From contig JAYZFP010000180.1 of assembly GCA_036336715.1 (NCBI GenBank), forward strand, positions 10,078 through 74,077: 64,000 bases of DNA, written 5' to 3'. This DNA comes from JABAAE01 sp036336715. Its GTDB lineage: Bacteria; Planctomycetota; Planctomycetia; Pirellulales; Pirellulaceae. The first letter of the stretch is position 1. Each line of letters begins with the position of its first letter. Shown one piece after another: positions 7,807-17,861 of this stretch. A model generated the notes under the pieces. It did no database searches. It was not told the origin of the DNA and saw only the letters and a program-made list of their open reading frames with translations. A program made the position numbers and the translations under genes.

Positions 7807-9189
7807 ATGCGAAACAACATTCAACGACGCCAGGCGCTGCAAATCGCAGCCGGTACAGCAGCCTCTTTATCCAGCGGGAGTGTGCTGCGGGCCATGGGGT
7901 ATCGAAATCCGAACGACCGCCCGAGGATGGGAGTGATCGGATGCGGTATCCGCTGGGACAAGCGGGTCTTTCAGCCGGAGGGCCGTTATGGTGTCGGCAA
8001 GGAATTTCCCAGGTACGCCGATATCGTTGCTGTTTGCGATGTCGATGCCCAAAGGTTGGAACGAGCCCAGGCCATCGTCAAGGACTGGCAGGGCAGGGCA
8101 CCCCTTGGCAGCGGCGACTACAGGAAAATCATCGAAGACCCCAAGATCGACCTGGTTCATATCAGCACTCCAGATCACTGGCATGCGAAAATCGCCATCG
8201 AGGCCATGCTGGCCGGCAAGGATGTCTACTGTGAAAAGCCGATGACCCTGACCATCGAAGAGGGACAACAGATCTGCAGGGTTTGTCGCAAAACGGGCGC
8301 CATTTTCCAGGTGGGAACCCAGCAACGGAGCGGCAAACAGTTCATCAAGGCGGTGGCCATGATTCGGGACGGACGCTTGGGCAAATTAAGAAAAGTCCAA
8401 TGTGGTATCGGTGGAGGGCCGACCAGCCCGGATCTTCCGGTTGGCAAACCGCCGGCTCACCTGGACTGGAACACCTGGCTCGGCCCGACGCCCGAGGTGG
8501 ACTACCACTTTCGGCCCAACGCCAGGAACATCATTGGAAACTGGTCCCGATCGCACTATGAATTTCGCTGGTGGTACGAATACTCAGGTGGGAAGTTGAC
8601 CGACTGGGGAGCTCATCATGTGGATATCGCGACGTGGGGAATGGACAAGACGGAAACAGGCCCCGTGCTGATTGATCCAATCCTGGCTGAGCACCCGGTC
8701 CCCTTCCGCAACGGAGACCCTACGGTGGCCAACCGCTACAACACCGCGACCCGTTTCAACATCCGCGCCACCTACAAAGATGGAATTGAATTATCAATTC
8801 GCCATGATGGGGACAACGGCATTCTGTTTGAAGGTTCGAAGGGGCGAATCTTTGTCAACCGTGGAAAGCTGGTGGGCAAACCGGTCGAGGGTCTGGCAAC
8901 CAATCCCCTCCCCGAAGGACTGCTGGAAAAGACCTACAAGAGCCGGGCCCTGACCAGTCATGTGGCCAATTTTTTCGATTCGGTTGTTGCACGAAAAGAA
9001 CCGATTTCCGATGTTTTCAGCCATCACCGGGCTTTGACAACCTGTCACCTTGCAGGGATTGCTGCCCGGTTGAATCGAAAAATCAGGTGGGACCCGCAAA
9101 AGGAAAAAATCATTGGAGACGGCCTGGCACAGTCCATGGTGGCCCGTGAAAAAAGGAACGCGTTCCGGATCGAGATGAAAGATGGTTAG
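7807..9189 (+). CDS. Gfo/Idh/MocA family oxidoreductase, Tat-exported
   Basis: A 460 aa NAD(P)-dependent oxidoreductase of the sugar/inositol dehydrogenase type. A twin-arginine leader (IQRRQALQIAAG) precedes the Rossmann segment (MGVIGCGIRW), then VDLVHISTPDHWHAKIA-type and CEKPMTLT blocks; the EKP lysine is the usual catalytic or cofactor-contacting residue. The C-terminal half contains FRWWYEYSGGKLTDWGAHHVDIATWGM, typical of the exported planctomycetal subgroup. ATG 7807 is chosen because AGAGGA precedes it and the Tat motif follows immediately; a longer in-frame extension to 7498 overlaps the previous gene. It overlaps the sulfatase gene by 8 bases if that starts at 9182, suggesting joint action on carbohydrate. 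Confidence 0.93.
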   Translation: MRNNIQRRQALQIAAGTAASLSSGSVLRAMGYRNPNDRPRMGVIGCGIRWDKRVFQPEGRYGVGKEFPRYADIVAVCDVDAQRLERAQAIVKDWQGRAPLGSGDYRKIIEDPKIDLVHISTPDHWHAKIAIEAMLAGKDVYCEKPMTLTIEEGQQICRVCRKTGAIFQVGTQQRSGKQFIKAVAMIRDGRLGKLRKVQCGIGGGPTSPDLPVGKPPAHLDWNTWLGPTPEVDYHFRPNARNIIGNWSRSHYEFRWWYEYSGGKLTDWGAHHVDIATWGMDKTETGPVLIDPILAEHPVPFRNGDPTVANRYNTATRFNIRATYKDGIELSIRHDGDNGILFEGSKGRIFVNRGKLVGKPVEGLATNPLPEGLLEKTYKSRALTSHVANFFDSVVARKEPISDVFSHHRALTTCHLAGIAARLNRKIRWDPQKEKIIGDGLAQSMVAREKRNAFRIEMKDG

Positions 9190-10654
9190 ACCTTACCGGC
9201 GACAGAACTCAGGTGCATCCCCGGTTTTCCGGATGCGGTTTTCGACAAGTTGGTTCTTCCAGGGTGGGCTGCTTTTGAGCTGCCTGAGTCATTTGGTGCC
9301 CGGGGCACATCCCACCTCGCATGGGGTTGAAACCAAATCCGTGGATCGTCCGAACGTCGTTCTCATCATGGCGGACGACCTCGGTTACGGTGACCTCTCC
9401 TGTTACGGCAGTCAAAAACTCAGGACCATTCATCTTGACAGGCTGGCGCGTGAGGGATGCCGTCTGACCGGATTTTACGCAGGTTGTACCGTTTGCACCC
9501 CATCGCGGATGGCACTGCTCAGCGGCATCTACCCAGCCCGACTCGGCTGGAAGGGAGGGGTCATCGGTCATCGAATCCCGTCCCGAAACGGATTGGCACC
9601 CCAGGTCCTCACCCTGGCAGAACTTTTTCAAGAGGCCGGGTACAGCACTGCTCTGTCCGGAAAATGGCATCTCGGCGAGGCCGCCGATCAGCTGCCGATG
9701 AACCAGGGTTTTGAGTCCTGCTACTACATCACCAAAAGCAACAACCAGACAAAAAAACTCTACCGCGATGGAAAACTGATCGCCGACCCCTTCACCAACC
9801 GCCTGCTTTCCGAGCAATTCACCGATCATGCCATCGAGTTCATCCGGGAAAATTCGAATCGACCGTTTTTTCTTTACCTGCCTTACACAGCACCCCACTT
9901 TCCGGCCGAGCCGCACCCGGATTGGAAGGGAAAATCATCGCTGGGGAAATACGGGGATGTGGTTGAAGAACTCGATGCCCGCATCGGCCAACTGCTGAAA
10001 ACACTGACCGAACTGCAACTCGACCAGAGGACCATTGTCATTTTCCTGTCCGATAATGGGCCCGAACCGGGGCAAAAAAAATGGGCAACTGCAGCTCCTT
10101 ACAGGGGCCTCAAATGGAGCGCTCTTGAGGGGGGAAACCGTGTCCCCTGCCTGGTCCGCTACCCGCCCCGGATACCTGCCGGGCAGGTCCTTCCCGAACT
10201 GACGGCAGCCATCGACCTTTTTCCGACGCTGGCCAGCGCGTGTGGAATCGATGTTGAGTCATTTCCCCACAGCAATCCTCCACTGGACGGTCTGAACGTC
10301 TGGGAAACCTGGACACAAAAATCGGGTTCCGTGCACCCCCGTAATCAGTTACTGATCTGGCACGGCTGGGGAACCCTGCAGGCCATTCGGGATGGAGATT
10401 GGAAACTGTACGTCGACCAGGTCCCGGAAATTGAAGCCACCCGAAAAGGCCCCGTGCTGATTCACCTGCCTGATGATCCGGCAGAAAAGACCAACCTGGC
10501 AGCCCGGCATCCGGAGCTTGTCAAAAAGATGAAAAAACTGGCACGGGTGGAACTGGAGTTGCTGCGAAAAAATTCACGCCCCCTTGGAGGCCCGCCAATG
10601 AAACCGTCGATCCCCAAACATCCGGCCTGGCTGGATGAAACAAAAGCTCCCTGA
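9182..10654 (+). CDS. Arylsulfatase-type sulfatase (formylglycine, Cys-type)
   Basis: A 490 aa exported sulfatase. From ATG 9182, residues 18-43 look like a Sec signal; ATG 9233 is therefore an equally good start (473 aa). RPNVVLIMADDLGYGD supplies the calcium-binding aspartates. C105-T-P-S-R is the C-x-P-S-R signature, where Cys is converted to formylglycine by a sulfatase-modifying enzyme not present in this window. GKWHLG and LSDNGPE are further family blocks. The length is normal for family S1 sulfatases. The likely substrate is a sulfated polysaccharide, which fits the neighbouring exported carbohydrate enzymes. Its end faces the minus-strand propeller gene with a 65 bp gap. Confidence 0.95.
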   Translation: MVRPYRRQNSGASPVFRMRFSTSWFFQGGLLLSCLSHLVPGAHPTSHGVETKSVDRPNVVLIMADDLGYGDLSCYGSQKLRTIHLDRLAREGCRLTGFYAGCTVCTPSRMALLSGIYPARLGWKGGVIGHRIPSRNGLAPQVLTLAELFQEAGYSTALSGKWHLGEAADQLPMNQGFESCYYITKSNNQTKKLYRDGKLIADPFTNRLLSEQFTDHAIEFIRENSNRPFFLYLPYTAPHFPAEPHPDWKGKSSLGKYGDVVEELDARIGQLLKTLTELQLDQRTIVIFLSDNGPEPGQKKWATAAPYRGLKWSALEGGNRVPCLVRYPPRIPAGQVLPELTAAIDLFPTLASACGIDVESFPHSNPPLDGLNVWETWTQKSGSVHPRNQLLIWHGWGTLQAIRDGDWKLYVDQVPEIEATRKGPVLIHLPDDPAEKTNLAARHPELVKKMKKLARVELELLRKNSRPLGGPPMKPSIPKHPAWLDETKAP

Positions 10655-10719
10655 TCGGCGGGCGTGCGGAAAACCATGCCAGCGATTCCCCTGGGCACCG
10701 ACGCTCAATTTTGGCTGAA

Positions 10720-12336
10720 TCACTCGCTGTCATTCGGTGACCCGATACAAATCAAATCCTTCTGTGTCCGGGCAAACAACCTTCCTTCCGCAAAGGCAAG
10801 ACTGGACAGCGACCAGGTCTTGCCGGCCGGCCCCAGGTCGCTGATCGAGACGAGCGAATCCGCATCCAGCTGGTCGGAATTCCAGCGCAGGACGTAAACC
10901 ATGCCAATCATGGTTGGCATGTAAAGCAGATCTCCCACCACCACAGGACTGGCGGCCGAGACATGCCCCCAGCCGCTGAGGGTGGCCCGCTTGTCCTGGT
11001 ACACGATATAGCCATCGTTGTTTCTCACCTCGTTCTTGCGAGCCTCTTTCCACAGCAGCTTCTTGCCGCCCGATTCACGGACCCGTTGGACCGGCACCTG
11101 GAGGTATTCCACTTTCCCGGATTCGACGTGAATCCTGCCCAGGAAATGTCCCTGAAACGTGCGAAAGTAGTGATACTTTCCGACCAGCAAGTTCGTGTGA
11201 TAGGTGATTGGCCGGTTCTTTCTCCCGGCTGGCATTTTTGTGTTCACCTCACGCTGGTAACGGTTGTCAACCATCCGGGTCACAGCCACTCCGTCCGTCA
11301 GCGAAACCGGATTTAACAGGCCACCAGAGAGCATGTCCACCTGGTAGTGTTTCATTTTGACGAAGCAGTAGCCCCGCCTCCCCTGCCACACGCCATTTTC
11401 ATGAGCCGAGTATCCCGAAATGGGCAGGTCCCAGAGGGTTTTTCCGTTGTCCGCATTGAGCAATGAAAGACCGTAGGGCTCTTCCGGCGGCTGGTGCCCA
11501 CCGCCGCGGCCAGTCAGCAGACCAGGTGTCCCATCCGGCAATCGGTTCCACTGGGATGCCGAATGAACCGAGGTCGCAGATTCCGCCACCCAGCGGATCG
11601 TTCCCGTCTTTAAATCAAAGGCATGCAGGCGTGTCCAGTATCGACGATCCCGCCCCAGTGGTTTTGCGCCCCCTTTGGTCGTGGCTTTCGCCGGAAGATC
11701 GTCAGCGATCGTTTTCAGAAGTATCACGTTGCCGTTGTGCAGGATCGGTTCCTGCTGCCGGGCATGGTGACGGCCAAACGGGACCCAATCATATTTCCAG
11801 GCCAGCTTGCCTTCGAAATCAAAGGTTCGGATCGCCCCTCCGACATTGACGAAACAGACATGTTTGCCGTCGGTAACCGGCGAGGCTGCCGTATTGTCAC
11901 TGAACCCGCTCGCCATGTCCGTGACCCTGGTCCCGGGAATCTCGCGACGCCAGAGTTCCTTTCCGTCGCGGGCATCGAAACAGATTCCCAGGATCGTGCT
12001 CCCTGCCTCGGCGTCCGAAGTCACCGGTGCATGGCAGGTGACAAACACCCGGTTACCTGAGACGACCGGGGTGCTTTCGCCCGTGTTTGGCAACGGCGAC
12101 TTCCAGACCACATTCCGTCCAGCGGCAACACTGAAGGATCCTGCCGCTTGCCCCGCCACCCGGTAGTCGTGATGAGGACCTGCTGCCTGCGGCCAATCCG
12201 CCCACAGGCGTCCGGTCAGAACGAGGGTAAAACTGAAAGCAAGCAGGACTCTTGCCGCCATCCTGCGAGCGGAACTCAGCAGCAGACGATGTTTCCCAAA
12301 ACCAACCGGCGGAAACAAACTGAAAAGAACAGACAT
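10720..12336 (-). CDS. PQQ-like beta-propeller repeat protein, exported
   Basis: A 538 aa protein on the minus strand. A signal-like stretch (MAARVLLAFSFTLVLTGRLWA) is followed by DWPQAAGPHHDYR, the usual opening of planctomycetal PQQ-type propellers. Repeats of the form FDARDGKELWRREIPG, FDLKTGTIRWV and LNADNGKTLWDLPI are present. The tryptophan-docking blades resemble those of BamB and quinoprotein dehydrogenases, but there is no visible PQQ active site, so an enzymatic role is not assured. The chosen start at 12336 gives a compact N-terminus; an extension to 12414 is possible but would run into the divergent promoter region shared with the gene at 12476. Confidence 0.87.
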   Translation of the reverse strand: MSVLFSLFPPVGFGKHRLLLSSARRMAARVLLAFSFTLVLTGRLWADWPQAAGPHHDYRVAGQAAGSFSVAAGRNVVWKSPLPNTGESTPVVSGNRVFVTCHAPVTSDAEAGSTILGICFDARDGKELWRREIPGTRVTDMASGFSDNTAASPVTDGKHVCFVNVGGAIRTFDFEGKLAWKYDWVPFGRHHARQQEPILHNGNVILLKTIADDLPAKATTKGGAKPLGRDRRYWTRLHAFDLKTGTIRWVAESATSVHSASQWNRLPDGTPGLLTGRGGGHQPPEEPYGLSLLNADNGKTLWDLPISGYSAHENGVWQGRRGYCFVKMKHYQVDMLSGGLLNPVSLTDGVAVTRMVDNRYQREVNTKMPAGRKNRPITYHTNLLVGKYHYFRTFQGHFLGRIHVESGKVEYLQVPVQRVRESGGKKLLWKEARKNEVRNNDGYIVYQDKRATLSGWGHVSAASPVVVGDLLYMPTMIGMVYVLRWNSDQLDADSLVSISDLGPAGKTWSLSSLAFAEGRLFARTQKDLICIGSPNDSE

Positions 12337-12475
12337 GGAATTTCTTTCGCTACCTGATTCCTGGTGACATTCATCCAGGGACAAAAACGGTCGACTTTTG
12401 GCAACAGTGGCCAACCCCTATGATAGACCACTCCCTGGAAACTTTTGATTCCCCGTATCTACTTAAGTTCCCCTG

Positions 12476-14422
12476 ATGACGACCCAACACCCGTTTGCTG
12501 CCGGCCGAAGTTTTTTCGCCGCTCCTGCAGTGCCCCACTTTCCCACTTCCTGCCTTCTGGTCATCGCATGCTTGCTCCCCGTCACCTTGCAGGCCCAAGG
12601 CGACCGAAAACTGCCTCGCGAAGATGTCATCAACGTACCCGCGGTCGCGGACGGGCTTTGCATCAGCAACCTTTTCCAGTCCAACATGGTTCTGCAGCGC
12701 GACAAGCCGCTGGTGATCTGGGGTTGGGCTGAAGCGGGTGAAACCGTTCAAGTCGAATTTGGTGAACGCTCGGGCAGCACCACCGCCGCCCGGGACCGCT
12801 CCTGGACCATCACGCTACCGCCGGTCAAAGCGGATGGCCGGCCCCGTTCGCTGGTCGTCCGTGGGAAAACCGAACAGCTCAAGCTGGAAAATATCCTGGT
12901 GGGCGATCTTTGGCTCCTGGGGGGCCAAAGCAACATGGAATTCCCGCTGGAACGGATTGAAAACGGACCGTTGGAAATTGTTTCCGCCAATTATCCCGGC
13001 ATCCGGATCCTGACCCTTCCTGCGGCCGACGGCCCCCAGCCGGTAAAAAGCTTTCCCCGGCTGCAGGAGTGGAGCGGCTGGTTTGGCCGCCATTTTCGCA
13101 AGGGGGACTGGGACGAATGCACCCCCCGGGTAGCCCGGGAATTATCGGCCATCGGCTTTGTCTTTGCCCGCCGGGTTCACATGGCCTCCGGAGTGCCCCT
13201 GGGTCTGATCGATGCTTCCCGCGGCGGCACCACCGTGGAGACCTGGACCCCGGACAAGGTACTGAGGCAAATCGATACTCCCGAAGTGAGTTCCCTGATC
13301 AAGGGTTGGGACAACCGGGTAGCGGAATGGGACCCCAAGGCCGACCTCGAAAAGCGAATCGCCGGCTATCAGCAAAAAGTCCAGCGATTCAAAAAAGAAG
13401 GCAAGACGCTGCCGGCGAATGAAAAAGAACCCGACGATCTCCGTCCCGGCCCGGCGATGGACCAAAATCGGCCGGGCAATTGTTTCGCCAGCATGATTGC
13501 CCCGATCGCCGGATTGAACCTCAAGGGAGTCATTTTCCACCAAGGGTATAACAACTGCTTCCAGGGGACTGAGGGGGCCATTCTTTATCGCCAGGTCTTT
13601 CCGGAGATGATAAGCAGTTGGCGAAAGGCGTTCAACGATCCGGACCTTCCGTTCGGGATTCTCTCTCTCTGTACGGAGGGAACCGCTCAGACGATGGAGA
13701 ATTATTGTGAAATGATGGCCAACGTCGGCCCTTTTGTCCGGGAGGCCCAGTACCAGACCTTTTTGGAACTTTACAACGGTGGCGATGCGAACATCGGATT
13801 CACCAGCACCTATGATTTCCGGCGACGCTGGTACCATCCCCAACAAAAGATCCCTGCCGGTGAAAGAATTGCCCGCTGGGCCCTGGCCACACAGTACAGC
13901 TTCCAAAACAGCCTCCGCTGGAAACCACCGATGGTTAAAAAACAAACCGTCGAAAACAACCGGATCCTTCTCGAAATGGATGAACCGGTCCAGGGAGTTG
14001 ACGATGGGGGACCCATTCTCGGGTTTTCCATCGCCGGTGAAAATCGCGAATTCCACCCGGTACTTGCCGAGCACCTGGTGATTGGAAAAGACAACCGCGG
14101 ACGAGACAGAAAGGACCAGCGAATCCTGGTATTGCAAACAGAAATGGTTCCCAATCCGGTTCATTTCCGCTACGCCTGGGGGAGGAGTCCACTCGGAAAC
14201 CTGCAGGCTGCCCGGCATTCGGATATCCCGTTTGCAACACAGCGAAGTGACCGCTGGCCCCTCGAAAACACCCCACGCCTCTTTGACCAGGATTCCCCCA
14301 AAAAACTGGAAAGGGGCGACAAACGAAAACTGGTCGATGCGTTAAAGAAATTCGATCGCCAGCGTGAACTCCGCAGGGCAAAGGATCTCTTGACGGAACT
14401 GGAAAAAAAGCCAGGCAACTGA
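12476..14422 (+). CDS. Sialate O-acetylesterase-like SGNH hydrolase (SASA domain)
   Basis: A 648 aa exported esterase. After a signal region (LLVIACLLPVTLQAQ) comes a short beta domain (LFQSNMVLQRDKPLVIWGWAEAGETV), typical of the start of this family. The SGNH nucleophile block GGQSNMEFPL follows at about residues 150-159. RGGTTVETWTP and GVIFHQGYNN are the next conserved blocks. The latter departs from the usual WYQGESN, replacing the Glu-Ser with Tyr-Asn, so specificity or activity may differ. The family removes acetyl groups from sugars such as sialic acid or acetylated polysaccharides. It is divergently transcribed from the PQQ-type propeller across 139 bp and has no clear ribosome-binding site. 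Confidence 0.9.
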   Translation: MTTQHPFAAGRSFFAAPAVPHFPTSCLLVIACLLPVTLQAQGDRKLPREDVINVPAVADGLCISNLFQSNMVLQRDKPLVIWGWAEAGETVQVEFGERSGSTTAARDRSWTITLPPVKADGRPRSLVVRGKTEQLKLENILVGDLWLLGGQSNMEFPLERIENGPLEIVSANYPGIRILTLPAADGPQPVKSFPRLQEWSGWFGRHFRKGDWDECTPRVARELSAIGFVFARRVHMASGVPLGLIDASRGGTTVETWTPDKVLRQIDTPEVSSLIKGWDNRVAEWDPKADLEKRIAGYQQKVQRFKKEGKTLPANEKEPDDLRPGPAMDQNRPGNCFASMIAPIAGLNLKGVIFHQGYNNCFQGTEGAILYRQVFPEMISSWRKAFNDPDLPFGILSLCTEGTAQTMENYCEMMANVGPFVREAQYQTFLELYNGGDANIGFTSTYDFRRRWYHPQQKIPAGERIARWALATQYSFQNSLRWKPPMVKKQTVENNRILLEMDEPVQGVDDGGPILGFSIAGENREFHPVLAEHLVIGKDNRGRDRKDQRILVLQTEMVPNPVHFRYAWGRSPLGNLQAARHSDIPFATQRSDRWPLENTPRLFDQDSPKKLERGDKRKLVDALKKFDRQRELRRAKDLLTELEKKPGN

Positions 14423-14648
14423 AACGAGCCGGTTGCATGTTCACGCGTCCACCAATTGTCTGAGGGAATGAGAAAGGAAGGGTTGCCCCCTTTGGGGCCA
14501 TACCGAAAATCACACGTTTGACCAGTCATCACAATCAAAAGGAAATAATTCGCCATTTCAAAGAAGACTGGATCTTGAAGGAAGCTTCGACTCTGCAAAA
14601 GATAAAGGAATAAGTACCAACCCGTCCCAATCTGTTTCCGAGTTTCCG

Positions 14649-17600
14649 ATGATTCGTTTCTGTTTTGCGCTGACGCTGATTGGCGTGGCATCCACTTCCC
14701 CGCTCTTTTCCCAAGAGGGATTCAATTCCGGACAACTGGGTGGACTTCGCTTTCGTTCCGTTGGCCCGGCTTTGATGTCCGGCCGAATTGCCGATGTCGC
14801 AGTCGACCCGGTCAAGCCGAATACCTGGTATGTGGCGGCCGGTAGCGGAAACCTGTGGAAGACCACGAACTCCGGCACCACCTGGACACCCATTTTTGAC
14901 AACTACGGCTCCTACTCCATCGGATGCGTCACGATCGATCCCGGTAACCGGAATACCGTCTGGGTGGGCACCGGCGAGAATGTCGCTGGCCGTCATGTCG
15001 GCTTCGGGGATGGGGTCTACGTCAGTCACGATGCGGGGGCTTCCTTTCGAAACGTCGGTCTCAGGAACAGTGAACACATCTCGAAAATCGTGGTCCACCC
15101 CCGGGATGCGGACACCGTTTATGTGGCTTCCCAGGGTCCTGCCTGGTCAAAGGGGGGCGAACGGGGGCTGTTTTGCACGCGGGACGGCGGCAAAACCTGG
15201 AAGAACATCCTCTCCAAGGGTCCCTACACCGGTGTCACCGACGTGGTGATGGACCCGTCGAACCCGAATATCCTGTACGCAGCGACCTACCACAAGCATC
15301 GAACCGTGTGGGCCCTGATGGCCGGTGGGCCGGAAAGCGGCATCCACAAATCAACCGATGGCGGCAAGACCTGGACGGAACTCCAAAAGGGACTTCCCGG
15401 CGGTGACAGGGGAAAGATCGCGCTCGCCGTTTCTCCACAAAAACCGAATGTCCTCTATGCGGGGATCGAGCTACCAGGTCGGACCGGCGGGTTTTACCGC
15501 AGCGAAAACCACGGAGTCAGCTGGACCCGGAAAAGTGACTATGTCGGTGGAGGAACCGGCCCCCATTACTACCAGGAGATCTGGTGCGATCCACACCGGT
15601 TCGATTCGATCTATCACGCCAACGTGCGACTGGGACGCAGCGATGATGGTGGGGCGACTTTTGAATACGTGGGGAATTCCAACAAGCATGTAGATAATCA
15701 CGCAGTTGCCTTTCATCCCACCGATCCCGATTTCGTCATCGCCGGATGCGACGGAGGGGTCTATCGGTCCTTCGACCGCTGCAAAACCTGGATGTATGTC
15801 AACAATCTGCCGCTGACCCAGTTTTACAAGGTTGCCGTCGATTATGACTATCCCTTTTACCACATTGTCGGTGGCACCCAGGACAATAACACCCAGTACG
15901 GACCGGCGAAAACCAACCGACGACAGGGGATCACCAACCGGGACTGGAGGGTGGTCATCGGCGGCGATGGACACGACTGCGCGATTGACCCCAAGGACCC
16001 GAATATCATTTACGGCGAAAGTCAGCAGGGATACCTGAGAAGATACGATCGGCGTACGGGTGAAGCGGTTGATATTCGGCCCCAACCGGCCGAGGGAGAG
16101 CACGACCTGCGTTTCAACTGGGACTCTCCGATCGAGATCAGCTTTCATGACAACCGGCGTCTCTATTTCGGGGCCCGCAAGCTTTTCCGCAGCAATAACC
16201 GGGGGGACAGCTGGGAAGCCATTTCCCCGGACCTGTCGCGGAACCAGAACCGGATGAAACTCCCCATCATGGGACGCACCTGGAGTGTGGACGCCACCTG
16301 GGACCTGTTTGCCATGAGTGAATACAACAACATCACCTCGATCGGCGAATCTCCGGTGGACCAGGACCTGATTTACATCGGTACCGATGACGGCCTGATC
16401 CAGGTCACCGAAGACGGTGGAAAATCATGGCGAAAAATTGACCTGATCGATGGAATTCCCAAGATGGCTTTCGTCAATGACATCAAGGCGGACCGGTTTG
16501 ACGCCAACACGGTCTACGTGTGCCTGGACAACCATAAATACGGCGATTACCAGCCTTACGTGATTCGAAGCCAGGACCGCGGGAAAACCTGGCAGGCGAT
16601 TACCAACGGGATACCGGATCGCCACCTGACCTGGCGATTGATCCAGGACCATGTCGAGCCGAAGCTGATGTTCCTGGGAACCGAGTTTGGAGTCCATGCC
16701 ACAGTCGATAGTGGCGAAAACTGGTTCAAATTTTCCAACGGACTTCCCGTGATTCCAGTCCGTGACCTGGAAATCCAACGGCGTGAAAACGACCTCGTGG
16801 CGGCTACTTTCGGTCGGAGTTTTTATGTGCTGGATGATTATTCCCCACTTCGCCAGATTTCGGCCTCCTCGATGAAGGAGAAAAAATTCCAACTGTTCCC
16901 GGTCAAGGAAGCACGACAATACCCGCAGGCCGACTTTCTCGGCGGGCAAAAAGGATCCCAGGGAGACAGTTTTTATGCCGTTTCCAATCCACCCTACGGT
17001 GCTGCCTTCAATTATTTTTGTCACGACCGGCACGAGTCGCTGAAGGCAAAGCGAAAAGCGGCCGAACAAAAAGCGCGCGACGCCGGTCAGGATGTTGGCC
17101 TTCCTACTGCCCAACAGTTGGAACTGGAAGAACAGGAAAAGGCACCCCAGCTGGTATTTACCGTTCGCGACCAGAGTCAACAGTTGATTCGCACACTGAC
17201 CACTCCCGTTCGCCCCGGTTTGCAGCGAATCCACTGGGACCTCCGCAATCGGCGGTCGCAATACGTTGCCCCTGGCAAGTACTCGATTCAAGTGGAAAAG
17301 GTAACCGCCGACCAGGCCAACTTGCTGGCCGGTCCAACCACCTTTGAAGTCGTCGCTTGCATCGATCCAACGATTCCTTATGGAGACCGCCGCGAAATCA
17401 ACCGTTATTACGACCAGGTGTACCAGTTGCAGCAAAAGGTCCAGGGAGCAAACGATGCGTTGGCCGCAGCGATGCAAAGCCTTGACGATTATGAATCGGC
17501 CATCCGGAGGGATGGTGGACTGCACCGAGAACTGAAGCAGCAACTGGAAAGCCTGAAAGCTGAACACCGTCAAATCAGCCAACAGATCGCCAACGGCTCT

Positions 17601-17861
17601 CCCTTTGACGAAAAACTGGGCAACCGGGCTCACCCTTCCCTCCAGACCCGTTTGCGGAACGCTCGCAGAAGCCTCTCCTCACTGGCCGGGCCGACGGGAA
17701 CCCATCGCGATTCCTACAGGATGGCGCGCAAAATGTATGCGGAACTTTATCCGCTGATCCAGAAATTTGTCGAAAAGGACGTCCCGGCATTCGGGCGTCA
17801 GGTAGAAAAAGCGGGCCTCGGCTGGACACCGGGGCAACCGGTCCCCGAGCCTTCGAGGTAG
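14649..17861 (+). CDS. VPS10/BNR-repeat (WD40/YVTN-like) exported protein
   Basis: A 1070 aa protein with a Sec signal (MIRFCFALTLIGVASTSPLFSQ). Two beta-propeller halves follow, built from BNR/sortilin-type Asp boxes such as SGTTWTP, DGGKTWKN, DGGKTWTE, DGGATFE and DRGKTWQA. The last 250 residues leave the propeller and contain a FlgD-like Ig segment (QLIRTLTTPVRPGLQRIHWDLRN) followed by a helical, probably coiled-coil tail. This architecture is common in exported proteins described as VPS10-domain or glycosyl-hydrolase-like, but catalysis has not been shown for this type. Upstream, 226 bp contain no gene. Confidence 0.9.
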   Translation: MIRFCFALTLIGVASTSPLFSQEGFNSGQLGGLRFRSVGPALMSGRIADVAVDPVKPNTWYVAAGSGNLWKTTNSGTTWTPIFDNYGSYSIGCVTIDPGNRNTVWVGTGENVAGRHVGFGDGVYVSHDAGASFRNVGLRNSEHISKIVVHPRDADTVYVASQGPAWSKGGERGLFCTRDGGKTWKNILSKGPYTGVTDVVMDPSNPNILYAATYHKHRTVWALMAGGPESGIHKSTDGGKTWTELQKGLPGGDRGKIALAVSPQKPNVLYAGIELPGRTGGFYRSENHGVSWTRKSDYVGGGTGPHYYQEIWCDPHRFDSIYHANVRLGRSDDGGATFEYVGNSNKHVDNHAVAFHPTDPDFVIAGCDGGVYRSFDRCKTWMYVNNLPLTQFYKVAVDYDYPFYHIVGGTQDNNTQYGPAKTNRRQGITNRDWRVVIGGDGHDCAIDPKDPNIIYGESQQGYLRRYDRRTGEAVDIRPQPAEGEHDLRFNWDSPIEISFHDNRRLYFGARKLFRSNNRGDSWEAISPDLSRNQNRMKLPIMGRTWSVDATWDLFAMSEYNNITSIGESPVDQDLIYIGTDDGLIQVTEDGGKSWRKIDLIDGIPKMAFVNDIKADRFDANTVYVCLDNHKYGDYQPYVIRSQDRGKTWQAITNGIPDRHLTWRLIQDHVEPKLMFLGTEFGVHATVDSGENWFKFSNGLPVIPVRDLEIQRRENDLVAATFGRSFYVLDDYSPLRQISASSMKEKKFQLFPVKEARQYPQADFLGGQKGSQGDSFYAVSNPPYGAAFNYFCHDRHESLKAKRKAAEQKARDAGQDVGLPTAQQLELEEQEKAPQLVFTVRDQSQQLIRTLTTPVRPGLQRIHWDLRNRRSQYVAPGKYSIQVEKVTADQANLLAGPTTFEVVACIDPTIPYGDRREINRYYDQVYQLQQKVQGANDALAAAMQSLDDYESAIRRDGGLHRELKQQLESLKAEHRQISQQIANGSPFDEKLGNRAHPSLQTRLRNARRSLSSLAGPTGTHRDSYRMARKMYAELYPLIQKFVEKDVPAFGRQVEKAGLGWTPGQPVPEPSR

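Noticed and set aside
16425..17633. 402-codon minus-strand ORF
   Set aside because: Antisense shadow of the VPS10/BNR gene, whose Asp-box repeats are unambiguous.
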